Positions 1 through 14,100 of a stretch of 64,000 nt of DNA are shown piece after piece. The stretch covers positions 7,382,001 to 7,446,000 of the forward strand of contig NZ_AP018365.1 in the NCBI RefSeq assembly GCF_016756395.1. The letters run 5' to 3'. The translations under genes were made by a program, and so were the position numbers. This stretch comes from Streptomyces sp. SN-593. GTDB lineage: Bacteria; Actinomycetota; Actinomycetes; Streptomycetales; Streptomycetaceae. The notes beneath the pieces are model-generated. The model was given only the letters and a program-made list of their open reading frames with translations. It was not told where the DNA came from and did no database searches. Position 1 is the first letter of the stretch; each line of letters starts with the position of its first letter.

Positions 1-3000
1 GTCACACGCAGGCGGCGGCGGGTGTGGCGGGTGTGATCAAGATGGTGCAGGCGATGCGGCACGGGATGCTGCCCGAGTCCCTGCATGTGGATGCTCCGTC
101 GTCGCATGTGGACTGGTCGGCGGGGGCGGTGGAGTTGCTGACGGCGCCGCGGGAGTGGCCGTCTCATTCCGGTCCGCGTCGGGCTGGGGTGTCGGCGTTC
201 GGGATCAGCGGCACCAACGTCCACCTGATCCTTGAGCAGCCCGCGCAGGACGTGTCCGCGGTGGATGTCCCTGTCCTGGATGGGGTGGAGTCTGCCTCCG
301 AGTTGGGGTCTGGGTCTGGGGGTTCGGTGGCGTGGGTGGTGTCGGCGCGGTCGGGTGGGGCGTTGGCTGCGCAGGCGGGTCGGTTGGCGGAGTTCGTGGG
401 GGCTCGGCCGGAGGTCCGGGTCCAGGACGTTGCGTTGTCGTTGGCGGTGTCGCGGACGACGACGTTCTCGCATCGTGGGGTGGTGGTTGGTGAGGACCGG
501 GACCAACTGCTGGCGGGTCTGGGGGCGGTCGCGTCGGGCCGGGAGGCGCCGGGCGCTGTGACCGGGGTTGTTGGTTCGGTGTCGGTGTCTGGGCCGGTGT
601 TCGTGTTCGCGGGTCAGGGTGCGCAGTGGGTCGGGATGGGGTTGGAACTGTGGGATGGGGAGCCGGTGTTCGCGGCGGCGATGGAGCGCTGCGCGGTGGC
701 GTTGGAGCCGTTCGTGGAGTGGCGGCTGCGTGATGTGCTCGCGGATGCGGGGTTGTTGGGGCGGGTGGATGTGGTGCAGCCGGCGTCGTGGGCGGTGGCG
801 GTCAGTTTGGCCGAACTGTGGCGTGCCTACGGTGTGGAGCCCGCCGCGGTGGTGGGTCACAGTCAGGGTGAGATCGCGGCGGCGTGTGTCGCGGGCGGTC
901 TGTCTTTGGAGGATGGCGCGCGGGTGGTTGCCCTGCGTAGTCGGGCGTTGGCGGGTCTTGCGGGTACCGGTGGGATGGTGTCGGTGCCGGCGGGGTTGGG
1001 TGAGGTGGGGGAGTGGATTTCCGCCTGGGGTGAGGACTTGTCGGTGGCGGCGGTGAATGGTCCTCGGCAGGTGGTGGTGGCGGGTGCCGCGAGGGCGTGC
1101 ACGGAGTTCGCGGAGGCGTATGCGGATCGGGGTGCGCGGCGGATCGCGGTGGACTACGCCTCCCACACCGCGCATGTCGAGGCCGTCGAGGAGCGTCTGG
1201 CGGAGGACCTGGCGGGGGTGGTTCCTGAAAGCAGCCCGGTGCCGTTCTTCTCCACGCTTGAGGCTCGTGTGCTGGATACGGCTGAGTTGGATGGCGGGTA
1301 CTGGTTCCGGAATCTGCGTCGGACGGTGCGGTTCGGTGAGGTCGTCGCGATGCTGGCGGCGGAGGGTCATCGGGTGTTTGTGGAGGTGAGTCCGCATCCG
1401 GTGCTGGGGTTGGCGGTCGTGCAGGCCGGTGAGGAACTGGTCGCGGCGGGCACGTTGCAGCGCGGCGATGGCGGCCGGAGCCGCTGGCTGACCGCGCTGG
1501 CTGGTGCGTATGCGGCTGGTGTGGAGGTGGACTGGGCGGCGGTGACCGCTGATGGCGGCCGGGCGGTGAAGGTGGCTCTGCCGACGTATCCGTTCCAGCG
1601 GGAGCGTTACTGGCCGAAGGCTGTGGCCGGTCACGGGGATGCTCCGTCGGCCGGGCAGGAGCGGGTGGGGCATCCGTTGCTGGCGGCGGCCGTGTGGCTG
1701 GCCGAGGGCGACGGGCTGGTGCTGACGGGGCGCCTGTCGCTGGCGGTGATGCCGTGGCTGGCCGACCATGCGGTCCATGGCACCGTCTTGCTGCCGGGTA
1801 CCGCGTTCGTGGACCTGGCGATCCACGCCGGTGATCTGGCCGGGTGCGGCGTGTTGGAGGAGTTGACGCTCCAGGAGCCGCTGGTTCTGCCGGGCTCGGG
1901 TGGTGTGCAGCTTCAGGTCCATGTCGGTGACAGCGACGGGGACAGCGGTCGCCGAACGGTCACGGTCTCTTCCCGCGGAGGCGAGGGCGAATGGCTCCGG
2001 CATGCGGTCGGTGTGCTGGTCGCGACTGATGGTGAGCCCGGTCCGGCGTCGCTGGCTGTCTGGCCTCCGGCGGGTGCGGAGTCCCTTCAGATGGATGGCG
2101 CTTACGAGAGGTTCGCTGGGCGGGGTTATGGCTATGGTCCGGCGTTCCAGGGTCTGCGTCAGGTCTGGCGCGCCGGGGACACTGTCTACGCCGAGGTCGA
2201 GCTGCCGGAGGTCGTCGACTCCGATGCGACCGGGTTCGGTCTGCACCCTGCTCTGCTCGATGCCGCTTTGCACGGTCTCCTGGCCGTCGGCAGCAGCAAC
2301 AGCAGTGGTGGGACGGGGTTGCCGTTCGCGTGGTCGGGGGTGCGGCTGCTGGCGAGCGGCGCTCGCCACTTGCGGGTTGTTCTGGCCCCGGCGCAGGGGG
2401 GTGTCTCGGTCACCGCGTTCGACGGTGTGGGTGAACCGGTGCTGCACGCGCGGTCGTTGGTGCTGAGGGACTCCTCGGCCGGTCAGCTCGCTGGGCCGGG
2501 TCGGCAGGTGCGGCAGTCGCTGTTCACCGTGGACTGGGTCCCGCTGCCGGTGCCGCCTGAGACGGTTGACACCGCGGTGCGGTGGGTGCGGCACGGCGAA
2601 ACTGAGTTGGCGCCCGTTGTTGTTGCTGCGGTGCCGGCTGCCGAGCCGGGGGTGTCGGCGCCGCGGGCGGCTCAGGTGGCTGCGGCGACGGTGCTGGGTT
2701 GGGTGCAGGAGTGGCTGGCCGATCCCGCGACCGATGATGCGCGGTTGGTGGTCTGGACCCGGGGTGCGGCCGCTGGTCAGGATCTCGCTGCCGCGGCGGT
2801 GGTGGGTCTGGTGCGCTCGGCGCAGTCCGAGCACCCGGGCCGTCTCCTGTTGCTCGACGTCGATCCGTCGGTCGGCCTGGACCCGACTCATGACGCTGAT
2901 GTGGACACCGTCCTGGCTGTGGCATTGGGTGCTGACGAGCCCGAGGTCCGTATCTCGTCGGCCAGTGATGGTGGGGGAGCCGCGGCGTTCGGTCGGCGGT

Positions 3001-5100
3001 TGGTCCGCGCCGGGGCGTCCGGGGAGCTGGTGTTGCCGGGTGGTTCGGGTTGGCGGGTGGAGGTGGCTCGGCCGGGTGACCTGGGCAGTGTCGCTGTCGT
3101 CGATGCTCCGGAGGCGGATGCGGCGCTGTCGGCGGGCCAGGTGCGGGTGGGACTGCGTGCGGTGGGTGTGAACTTCCATGACGTCGTGGGTGGGCTGGGG
3201 ATGGTCGTGGATGGCCGGGTCCTGGGGATGGAGGGTGCCGGGGTTGTCCTGGAGATCGGTCCCGGGGTGACTGGCCTGACGGTCGGTCAGTCGGTGATGG
3301 GTCTGGTGCAGGGGTGGGGGCCGGTCGGGGTCGTGGATGCCCGGCTGCTGGCCCCGGTTCCGCAGGGTTGGTCGTTCCAGCAGGCCGCGTCGGTGTCGGC
3401 GGGGTTCCTGACCGCGTTCTACGCGCTGCGGGATCTGGCCCAGGTCCGTCCCGGTCAGCGCGTTCTCATCCATGCGGGTACGGGTGGTGTCGGTACGGCG
3501 GCGGTGCAGTTGGCCCGGGCGTGGGGGTTGGAGGTCTTTGCGACGGCGAGTCCGGCCAAGCAGTCCGCGTTGCGGGCGATGGGCGTGGAGGAGAGCCACA
3601 TCGCCTCGACCCGCGACTTGGTCTTCTGTGAGCGGTTCCTGGCTGTGACCGGTGGCGAGGGCATGGACGTGGTGGTGAACGCGCTGGCCGGGGAGTTCAC
3701 GGACGCGTCACTGCGGTTGCTGCCGCGCGGTGGTCGGTTCGTGGAGATGGGCAAGACCGATATCCGCGATGCGGTGCAGGTCGCTGCGTCCCACCCGGGG
3801 GTGATCTACCGGGCGTTCGACCTGATGGACGCGGGCGAGCCGCGGGTGGCGGAGATGCTGGCCGAGCTGGGCGCGATGTTCGAGGCGGGTGAGCTGGTTC
3901 CGCCTCCGGTGACGTGCTTCGAGCTGTCCCAGGCGGTGGCGGCACTGCGCCACCTCCAGGCCGCCCGCCACATCGGCAAGGTCGTGCTGAACGTCCCGGC
4001 CCAGTGGGACCCCGAGGGGACGGTGCTGGTCACGGGCGGCACCGGGACCCTGGGCGGGGCGCTGGCCCGGCACCTGGTGAAGGCCCGCGGCATGCGGCAT
4101 CTGGTGCTGATGTCCCGCCGGGGCCCGGCGGCGCCGGGCGTGGCGCAACTCGTCGGCGAGTTGGCGGCCACGGGAGCAAGTGTGCGGGTGCAGGCCGGCG
4201 ATGCCGCCGACCGCGACGCCCTCGCCTCGGTCCTGGCCAGGGTCGCTGCTGACCGGCCCCTCACGGCGGTGGTGCATGCCGCCGGGGTGATCGATGACGC
4301 GACCGTGGAGTCGCTGACACCCGAGCGCATGGCGCCGGTGCTGGCCGCGAAGGCCGACGCAGCCTGGAACCTGCACGAGCTGACCGAGACCGCGGGCCTG
4401 TCCGGCTTCGTCCTCTACTCCTCGGCCGCGGCGGTCATGGGCAGCCCCGGGCAGGGCAGCTACGCCGCCGCGAATGCGTTCCTGGACGCACTCGCCACCT
4501 ACCGCCGCGACCGCCACCGGACCGGCCAGTCGTTGGCCTGGGGACTGTGGGCCCAAGCCTCGGAGATGACCGGCCACCTGGCGGGTGCTGACCTGTCCCG
4601 TGCGCGCCGTGGCGGCATCCAGCCGTTGACGACGGAGCAGGGCATGGCGCTGTTCGAGGCCGCTACCGTGTTGGGCGCGCCCTTGGCGGTCCCGGCCCGG
4701 CTGGATCTGACGGGACTGTCTCGCGGCGGAAGGCCGGTGCCCGCGCTGCTGCGGGGTCTGACCACCGGTGATGTCTCCGCTCGCCCGACCGCGGCCATGG
4801 CAACGGTTGCACCTGCGGGTGGCCTGGCGGCGCGTCTGGTCGCGCTCGGTCCTACCGAGCGTGAGCAGGAGGTTCTGCAGATCGTCCGGGCCGGCACCGC
4901 CGTCGTCCTGGGCCATGCCGGCCCTGGGGAGATCGACTCCCAGCGGGCGTTCCGGGACATGGGCATCGACTCGCTGACCGGGTTGGAGCTGCGTAACCGG
5001 CTCGCGAACGAGACCGGCCTCACCCTGCCCGCCACCCTGGTCTTCGACCAGCCGACACCGCTGGAGGTCGCCCGGTTCCTGGTGGCCGAGGTGTGCGGGA
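1..5100 (+). other. PKS module A: (KS)-AT(methylmalonyl)-DH-ER-KR-ACP
   Basis: Only the last part of the KS is present (to about 235). AT about 590-1500 has GHSQGE and the YASH motif (about 1151-1165), which by family knowledge predicts methylmalonyl-CoA. DH about 1650-2480 has HAVHGTVLLP (HxxxGxxxxP) and the second-half Asp in HPALLDAALH. ER about 3035-4000 has the nucleotide loop HAGTGGVG, but reads NFHD where NFRD is usual. KR about 4018-4560 has TGGTGTLGG, a B-type IDD loop and the S-Y-N catalytic set. ACP about 4860-5090. Predicted extension: one fully reduced methyl-branched C2 unit. Confidence 0.9.
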
Positions 5101-8100
5101 CGGAGCTGGTCGTCGATGCGGCGGCTGTGCCGGCGGTCCGTGTCGCTACGGATGAGCCGGTGGCGATCGTCGGTATGGGGTGCCGGTTCCCAGGCGGGGT
5201 CGAGGACCCGGACGGCTTCTGGCAGCTTGTTGCTACGGGGACCGACGCGATGTCGGGCTTCCCGGAGAACCGGGGCTGGGAGACGCCCGACCTGTCCGAT
5301 TCCGCTGACGGGAGTACCGCTTTCGCCCCGGTGGGCGGGTTCCTGGACGGCGCTGGTGAGTTCGATGCGGAGTTCTTCGGGATCAGTCCGCGTGAGGCGT
5401 TGGGGATGGATCCCCAGCAGCGGCTGCTGTTGGAGACCTGCTGGGAGGCGCTGGAGGACGCGGGCATCACCCCGGGTTCGCTGAAGGGGACCGACACAGG
5501 TGTCTACGCCGGCATCATCACATCGGGATACCGGATCACTGAGCAGGACGGTGCTGGTGGTTTCGGCCTGACCGGGACGACGGCAAGTGTGGCGTCGGGT
5601 CGGGTGGCGTACTCGCTGGGGTTGCAGGGTCCTGCCGTCTCGATCGACACGGCGTGTTCCTCGTCGCTGACGGCCATTCACCTTGCGGCGCAGGCGCTCC
5701 GCGCGGGTGAGTGCGGGATCGCGCTGGCGGGCGGCGTCACCGTCATGGCCACCCCTGGGACGTACAGGGAGTTCGCGCGGCAGCGGGGGTTGGCTGCTGA
5801 TGGGCGGTGTAAGCCGTTCGCGGAGGCGGCTGACGGGACCGGGTGGGGTGAGGGTGTCGGGGTTCTGGTGTTGGAGCGGTTGTCGGATGCGCGGGAGCGT
5901 GGGCACCGGGTGTTGGCGGTGGTGGCGGGCAGTGCGGTGAACCAGGATGGCGCGTCCAACGGGTTGTCGGCGCCGAATGGTCCGTCGCAGCAGCGGGTGA
6001 TTCGGGCGGCGTTGGCGAGTGCGGGGTTGCAGCCTGCTGATGTCGATGTGGTGGAGGCGCATGGCACGGGTACGGCCCTGGGTGATCCGATCGAGGCGCA
6101 GGCCCTGCTGGCGACCTATGGTCAGGGCCGGCCGGAGGGTCGGCCGCTTCTGTTGGGTTCGGTGAAGTCGAACATCGGTCACACGCAAGCGGCTGCGGGT
6201 GTGGCGGGTGTGATCAAGATGGTGCAGGCGATGCGGCACGGGATGCTGCCCCAGACCCTGCACGTCGACGCCCCATCGTCGCACGTGGATTGGTCGGCCG
6301 GAGCGGTGGAACTGCTCAGCACGCCGCGGGAGTGGCCGGTGGGGTCCGGTCCGCGGCGTGCGGGTGTGTCGGCGTTCGGGATCAGTGGCACCAACGTCCA
6401 CCTGATCCTTGAGCAGCCCGCGCAGGATGCGGCTGCCGTGGAGATTCCTGTCCTGGAGGGGTCGGGGTCCGGGGGTTCGGTGGTGTGGGTGGTGTCGGCG
6501 CGGTCGGGTGGGGCGTTGGCTGCGCAGGCGGGTCGGTTGGCGGAGTTCGTGGGGGCTCGTCCGGGGGTTTCGGTTCGGGATGTGGCGTTGTCGTTGGCGG
6601 TGTCGCGGACGACGGCCTTCTCGCATCGTGTGGTGGTCGTCGGGGAGGACCGTGAGCGGTTGGTGGCGGGTCTGGGGGCGGTCGCGGCGGGCCGGGAGGC
6701 GCCGGGTGTCGTGACCGGTGTGGTGTCCGGGGTTGCTGGTTCGGTGTCTGGGCCGGTGTTCGTGTTCGCGGGTCAGGGTGCGCAGTGGGTCGGGATGGGG
6801 TTGGAACTGTGGGATGGGGAGCCGGTGTTCGCGGCGGCGATGGAGCGGTGTGCTGCTGCGTTGGAGCCGTTCGTGGAGTGGCGGTTGCGTGATGTGCTCG
6901 CGGATGCGGGGTTGTTGGGGCGGGTGGATGTGGTGCAGCCGGCGTCGTGGGCGGTAGCGGTGAGCTTGGCGGAGTTGTGGCGGGCCTACGGTGTAGAGCC
7001 CGTCGCGGTGGTGGGTCACAGTCAGGGTGAGATCGCGGCGGCGTGTGTCGCGGGCGGTTTGTCCTTGGAGGATGGCGCGCGGGTGGTGGCGTTGCGTAGT
7101 CGGGCGTTGGCGGGGCTTGCTGGCTCGGGTGGGATGGTGTCGGTGCCGGCGGGGTTGGGTGAGGTGGGGGAGTGGATCTCCGCGTGGGGTGAGGACTTGT
7201 CGGTCGCGGCGGTGAACGGCCCCCGCCAGGTCGTGGTGGCCGGTGCCGCGAGGGCGTGCACGGAGTTCGCGGAGGCGTATGCGGATCGGGGTGCGCGGCG
7301 GATCGCGGTGGACTACGCCTCGCACACCGCGCATGTCGAGGCCGTTGAGGAGCGTCTGGCCGGGGATCTGGCGGGGGTGTCCCCGGTTTCTGGTGCGGTG
7401 CCGTTCTTCTCCACGCTTGAGGCCCGTGTGCTGGATACGGCTGAGTTGGATGGTGGGTATTGGTTCCGGAATCTGCGTCGGACGGTGCGGTTCGGTGAGG
7501 TCGTCGCGATGCTGGCGGCGGAGGGTCATCGGGTGTTCGTGGAGGTGAGTCCGCATCCGGTGTTGGGGTTGGCGGTCGCGCAGGCCGGTGAGGACCTGGT
7601 CGCTGCGGGCACGTTGCAGCGCGGCGATGGCGGCCGTAACCGCTGGCTGACCGCACTGGCCGGAGCGTACGCCGCCGGTGTTGAAGTGGACTGGGCGGCG
7701 GTGACCACCGCCGCCGGCGCCAGCAAGGTGACTCTGCCGACGTATCCGTTCCAGCGCGAGCACTACTGGCCCAAGGCTGTAGCCGGTCACGGGGACGCTC
7801 CGTCGATCGGTTTGGAGCGGGCTGGACATCCGTTGCTGGCGGCGGCCGTGTGGTTGGCCGAGGGCGACGGGCTGGTGCTGACGGGGCGCCTGTCGCTGGG
7901 GGCGATGCCGTGGCTGGCCGACCACACCGTCCACGGCACCGTCCTGCTCCCGGGCACGGCCTTCGTGGACCTGGCGGTCCACGCCGGGGACCTGGCTGGG
8001 TGCGGCACGTTGGAGGAGTTGACGCTCCAGGAGCCGCTGGTTCTGCCGGGCCAGGGTGGCGTGCAGCTTCAGGTCCACGTCGGTGACAGCGAAGGCGACA

Positions 8101-11100
8101 GCGGCCGGCGGACCGTCACGGTCTCCTCCCGTGACGGCGACGGCGAGTGGGTGCGGCACGCGGTCGGCGTGCTGACCCCGGTCGGCGGTGAGCCGACCCC
8201 TGCTCCGCTTCCGGTCTGGCCGCCCGCGGGTGCGGAGCCGGTTCCCGTCGACGATGCCTACGAGAAGCTCGCGCAGCGTGGTTACGGCTACGGTCCGGCG
8301 TTCCAGGGTCTGCGTCAGGTTTGGCAGGCCGGGGACACGGTCTACGCCGAGGTGGAGCTGCCGCAGGCCGCGGAGGCCGATGCAGCCGGGTTCGGTCTGC
8401 ACCCCGCTCTCCTCGATGCGGCCCTGCACGGTCTCCTGGCCGTCGGCAGCAGCAACGGCAGTGGCGGAACAGGGTTGCCGTTCGCGTGGTCGGGGGTGCG
8501 GCTGCTGGCGAGCGGTGCCCGCCACCTGCGGGTCACCCTCGTCCGTGGAGCGGGTGACGTCTCGGTCACGGCGTTCGACGGTGTAGGTGAACCGGTTCTT
8601 CAGGCACGGTCGTTGGCGATGCGTGAGGCATCGGCCGGTCAGCTCGCCGGGCCGGAGCGGCAGGTGCGGCAGTCGCTGTTCACCGTGGACTGGGTCCCGC
8701 TGCCGGCACCTCAGCCCGTTGGCATCACGGTGCCGTGGGTGCGGCACGGTGAGTCGCTCGGCTCCGCGCCGGTGGTGGTGGCGGTGGTTCCGGCTGCCGA
8801 GCCGGGGGTGTCGGCGCCGCGGGCGGCTCAGTCGGCTGCCGCGACGGTGCTGGGTTGGGTGCAGCAGTGGCTGGCTGATCCCGAGACGGACACCGCGCGG
8901 CTGGTGGTCTGGACCCAGGGAGCAGCCGCCGGCCAGAACCTGGCCGCCGCAGCGGTGACGGGCCTGCTCCGCTCGGCCCAGTCCGAGCACCCCGGCCGCC
9001 TGGTCCTGGTGGACGTCGACCCGTCAGCCGCTCTCGACCCGACTCACGACGCCGACGTGGACACCCTCCTGGCCGTGGCCCTGGGAACCGACGAGCCCGA
9101 GATCCGCATCCGACCCGAGACCGGAGGAGTCGCGGCGTTCGGTCGGCGGTTGGTCCGGGCCGGGGCGTCCGGGGAGCTGGTGCTGCCGGGTGGTGCGGGT
9201 TGGCGGGTGGAGGTTGCTCGGCCGGGTGACCTGGGCAGTGTCGCCGTCGTCGACGCTCCGGAGGCGGATGCGGCGCTGTCGGCGGGTCAGGTGCGGGTGG
9301 GGCTGCGTGCGGTGGGCGTGAACTTCCATGACGTCGTGGGTGGTCTGGGGATGGTCGTGGATGGCCGGGTCCTGGGGATGGAGGGTGCCGGGGTCGTGCT
9401 GGAAACCGGCGCCGCAGTCGACGGACTTACGGTGGGCCAGCCGGTGATGGGTCTGCTGCCGGGTTGGGGCCCGGTCGGGGTCGTGGACAGCCGGCTTCTC
9501 GCACCCATCCCGCACGGTTGGTCGTTCCAGCAGGCCGCGGCGGTACCGGCGGGGTTCCTGACCGCGTTCTACGCGCTGCGGGATCTGGCCCAGGCCCAGC
9601 CCGGTCAGCGGGTCCTCATCCACGCCGGTACGGGTGGTGTCGGCACCGCTGCTGTGCAACTGGCGAAGATGTGGGGTTTGGAGGTGTTCGCGACGGCGAG
9701 CCCGGCCAAGCAGCCCGCGCTGCGGGCGATGGGTGTGGCCGACACCCACATCGCCTCGACCCGCGACTTGGTCTTCTGCGAGCGGTTCCTTGCCGTGACC
9801 GGTGGCGAGGGCATGGACGTGGTCGTCAACGCCCTGGCCGGGGAGTTCACGGACGCGTCGCTGCGGCTGCTTCCGCGGGGCGGCCGGTTCGTGGAGATGG
9901 GCAAGACCGATATCCGCGATGCGGCGCAGGTCGCTGCGTCCCACCCGGGCGTGATCTACCGGGCGTTCGACCTGATGGACGCCGGTGTGCCGAGGGTGGC
10001 GGAGATGCTGGCCGAGCTGGGAGTGATGTTCGAGGCGGGGACGCTGGTTCCGCCGCCGGTGACGTGCTTCGAGCTGTCGCAGGCGGTGGCGGCGCTGCGC
10101 CATCTCCAGGCCGCCCGGCATGTGGGCAAGGTCGTGCTGAACGTTCCGGCCCAGTGGGACCCCGAGGGCACGGTGCTGGTGACCGGTGGGACCGGGACGT
10201 TGGGTGGGGAGTTGGCCCGGCATCTGGTGGACGTGCGTGGCATGCGGCATCTGCTGCTGTTGTCCCGGCGGGGTCCGGCGGCGCGGGGGGTGGCGCGCCT
10301 GGTCGCGGAACTCGCCGGATCGGGTGCGGAGGTGCGGGTGCAGGCCGGCGACGCCGCCGACCGCGACGCCCTCGCCTCGGTCCTGGCCAGGGTCGCTGCT
10401 GACCGGCCTCTCACGGCGGTGGTGCATGCCGCCGGGGTGATCGACGACGCCACCGTGGAGTCGCTGACGCCCGAGCGCATGGCGCCGGTGCTGGCCGCGA
10501 AGGCGGACGCGGCCTGGAACCTGCACGAGTTGACGGAGGGCGCGGGCCTGGCGGGCTTCGTGTTGTACTCCTCGGCTGCGGCGGTCATGGGTAGTGCGGG
10601 GCAGGGGAGTTACGCCGCCGCGAACGCGTTCCTGGACGCGCTGGTCGCCTACCGCAGGGAACGGCACCTGGCCGGCCAATCGTTGGCGTGGGGGCTGTGG
10701 GCCCAGGCGTCGGGGATGACCGGTCACCTGGAAGGTGCGGGTCTGTCCCGCCTGCGTCGCGGTGGTGTTCAGCCGCTGTCGACGGAGCAGGGTTTGGCGC
10801 TGTTCGAGGCGGCCGCCGCGCTGGGTGCGCCGCTGGCCGTCCCGGCCCGGCTGGACCTGAGCGGGCTGTCCCGCGGCGGAAGGCCGGTGCCCGCGCTGTT
10901 GCGGCGGCTGACTGCTGGTGATGTCTCCGCACGCCCGACGGCGGCCGCTGCTGCGGATGCCGGTGGCCTGGCGGCCCGGTTGGCCGCGCTTCCGCCCGCT
11001 GATCGCGAGCAGGAGGTCGTGGAGGTCGTTCGGGCCTCTGCGGCGGTGGTTCTGGGTCACAGTCGCCCTGAGGACATTGATCCTCAGCGGGCGTTCCGGG

Positions 11101-14100
11101 ACATGGGCATCGACTCGCTGACCGGGTTGGAGCTGCGTAACCGGTTGGCGAACGAGACGGGCCTCACCCTGCCCGCCACCCTGGTCTTCGATCAGCCGAC
11201 GCCGTTGGAGGTCGCCCGGTTCCTGGTGGCCGAGGCATGCGGGGCCGGCGGGGTCGTCGGGGAGACCGCTCTTCCGGTGGTCCGTGTCGGCACGGACGAG
11301 CCGGTGGCGATCGTGGGCATGGGGTGCCGGTTCCCGGGCGGGGTCGAGGACCCGGAGGGCTTCTGGCAGCTTGTTGCTACGGGGACCGATGCGATGTCGG
11401 GCTTCCCGGTGAACCGTGGCTGGGAGACGCCCGACCTGTCCGAGCCTGCCGACGGGGGCGCCGCTTTCGCCCCGGTGGGTGGATTCCTGTATGGCGCTGG
11501 TGAGTTCGATGCGGAGTTCTTCGGGATCAGTCCGCGTGAGGCGTTGGGGATGGATCCGCAGCAGCGGCTGCTGTTGGAGACCTGCTGGGAGGCGCTGGAG
11601 GACGCGGGCATCACCCCGGGTTCGCTGCGTGGCTCCGACACGGGTGTCTACGCCGGGATCGTCGCCTCGGGATACCGGATCAGTGAGCAGGACGGGGCCG
11701 GCGGCTTCGGGATGACCGGGACGACGGCGAGTGTCGCGTCGGGTCGGGTGGCTTACTCGCTGGGGCTCCAGGGTCCTGCCGTCTCGATCGACACGGCGTG
11801 CTCGTCGTCATTGACGGCGATTCACCTGGCCGCGCAGGCGCTGCGGTCCGGGGAGTGCGGGATGGCGCTCGCGGGCGGCGTCACCGTCATGGCCACCCCT
11901 GGGACGTACAGGGAGTTCGCTCGGCAGCGGGGGTTGGCTGCTGACGGGCGGTGCAAGCCGTTCGCGGAGGCGGCTGACGGGACCGGGTGGGGCGAGGGCG
12001 TCGGGATGGTCGTCCTGGAGCGGCTGTCGGATGCCCGTGAGCGTGGGCACCGGGTCTTGGCGGTCGTGGCGGGCAGCGCGATCAACCAGGACGGTGCGTC
12101 CAATGGGTTGTCGGCGCCGAATGGTCCTTCGCAGCAGCGGGTGATTCGGGCGGCGTTGGCGAGTGCGGGGTTGCAGCCGGCTGATGTTGATGTGGTGGAG
12201 GCGCATGGCACTGGTACGGCCCTGGGTGACCCGATCGAGGCGCAGGCCCTGCTGGCGACGTACGGTCAGGGTCGGCCGGAGGGCCGGCCGCTTCTGTTGG
12301 GCTCGGTGAAGTCGAACATCGGTCACACGCAGGCGGCGGCTGGTGTGGCGGGTGTGATCAAGATGGTGCAGGCGATGCGGCACGGGATGGTGCCGCAGAC
12401 GTTGCACGTGGATGCTCCGTCGTCGCATGTGGATTGGTCGGCGGGGGCGGTGGAGTTGCTGACGGCGCCGCGGGAGTGGCCGGTGGGATCCGGCCCGCGG
12501 CGGGCTGGGGTGTCGGCGTTCGGGATCAGCGGCACCAATGTGCACCTGATCCTTGAAGAGCCCACCGTGAACGGATCTGCGCTGGAGGGGTCTGACGGCG
12601 GTGGACGCCTCGTGGATGCCTCGATTCCGGATGCCGCTGTCCTGGAAGGGCCAGAATCCGGGGGTTCGGTGGCGTGGGTGGTGTCGGCGCGGTCGGCTGG
12701 GGCGTTGGCTGCGCAGGCGGGTCGGTTGGCGGAGTTTGTGGGGGCTCGGCCGGAGGTGGGGGTTCGGGATGTGGCGTTGTCGTTGGCGGTGACGCGGACG
12801 ACGGGGTTTGCGCATCGTTTGGCGGTGGTGGGTGAGGACCGTGACCAACTGTTGGCGGGTCTGGTTGCGGCGGGTCGGGGGGAGGTGGTGCCGGGTGTGG
12901 TGTCTGGTGTTGCTGCTTCTGCTTCTGCTTCTGGTTCTGGTTCTGGTGTTGGTGGTGGTCGGGTGGGGGTGGTGTTTTCGGGTCAGGGTTCGCAGCGGGT
13001 GGGGATGGGTTTGGGTTTGTGTGGGGTGTTTCCGGTGTTTGCTCGGGCGTTTGATGAGGTGTGTGAGTGTTTTGAGGGTTTGTTGCCGGGGTCGTTGCGT
13101 GAGGTGATTGGTGTGGGGGGTGGGGAGTTGGATCGGACGGTGTTTGCGCAGGCGGGGTTGTTTGCGGTGCAGGTGGGGTTGTTTCGGTTGTGGTCGTCGT
13201 GGGGTGTGGTGCCGGATTGTGTGGCGGGTCATTCGTTGGGTGAGGTGACGGCGGCTTATGTGGCGGGGGTGTGGGGTTTGGAGGATGCGTGTGCGGTGGT
13301 GGCGGCGCGGGGTCGTTTGATGGAGGGGTTGGGTGGGGGTGGGGCGATGGTGGTGTTGGATGCGTCGGGTGTGGAGGCGGAGGGGTTGGTGGCGGGGCGT
13401 GTGGGGGTGTCGGTGGCGGCGGTGAATGGTCCTCGGCAGTCGGTGATTTCGGGTGTGGGGTCGGTGGTGGAGGAGTTGGCGGGGGTGTGGCGTGCGGGGG
13501 GTGGGCGTGTTAGGCGGTTGCGGGTGGGTCATGGGTTTCATTCGCCGTTGATGGATCCGATGTTGGGGGAGTTTCGGGGGGTGTTGGAGGGGGTGTCGTT
13601 TGGTGAGCCGGGGTTGGTGTTGGTGTCGGGGGTGGTGGGGGCGGATGTGCGGGATCCGGGGTATTGGGTGGGGCATGTGCGGGGGACGGTGCGTCATCAC
13701 GATGTGGTGGAGGCGATGCGGGCGCGGGGGGTGGGTGTGTTTGCGGAGTTGGGTCCGGATGGTGCGTTGTCGGCGATGGATGAGTCGGGGGTGTCGTTGT
13801 GGGTTCCGGCGTTGCGTGGGGGTGGGGATGAGGCGGAGTCGGTGGTGCGGGCGGTGGCGGGGTTGTATGCGGCGGGTGTGGATGTGGATTGGGCCGCGGT
13901 GGCCACCGCAGCCGGCGGGGGTGGGGGTGCGAGGACGGTTGCTCTGCCGACGTATCCGTTCCAGCGCCGGCACTACTGGCCCAAGGCCGTCAGCGCGCGT
14001 GGGGATGTTTCGTCGGTGGGGCAGGAGCGGGTGGGGCATCCGTTGCTGGGTGCAGCGGTGTGGTTGGCCGAGGGCGACGGGTTGGTGTTGACGGGGCGCC

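Noticed and set aside
3708..8990. Very long open frame on the minus strand opposite the PKS (1760 codons), and others of up to 2731 codons (21895-30090)
   Set aside because: They lie antisense to clear PKS domains, encode Arg/Gln/His/Pro-rich sequence without domains, and recur at the same place in each repeated module. They are a by-product of strong third-position bias.
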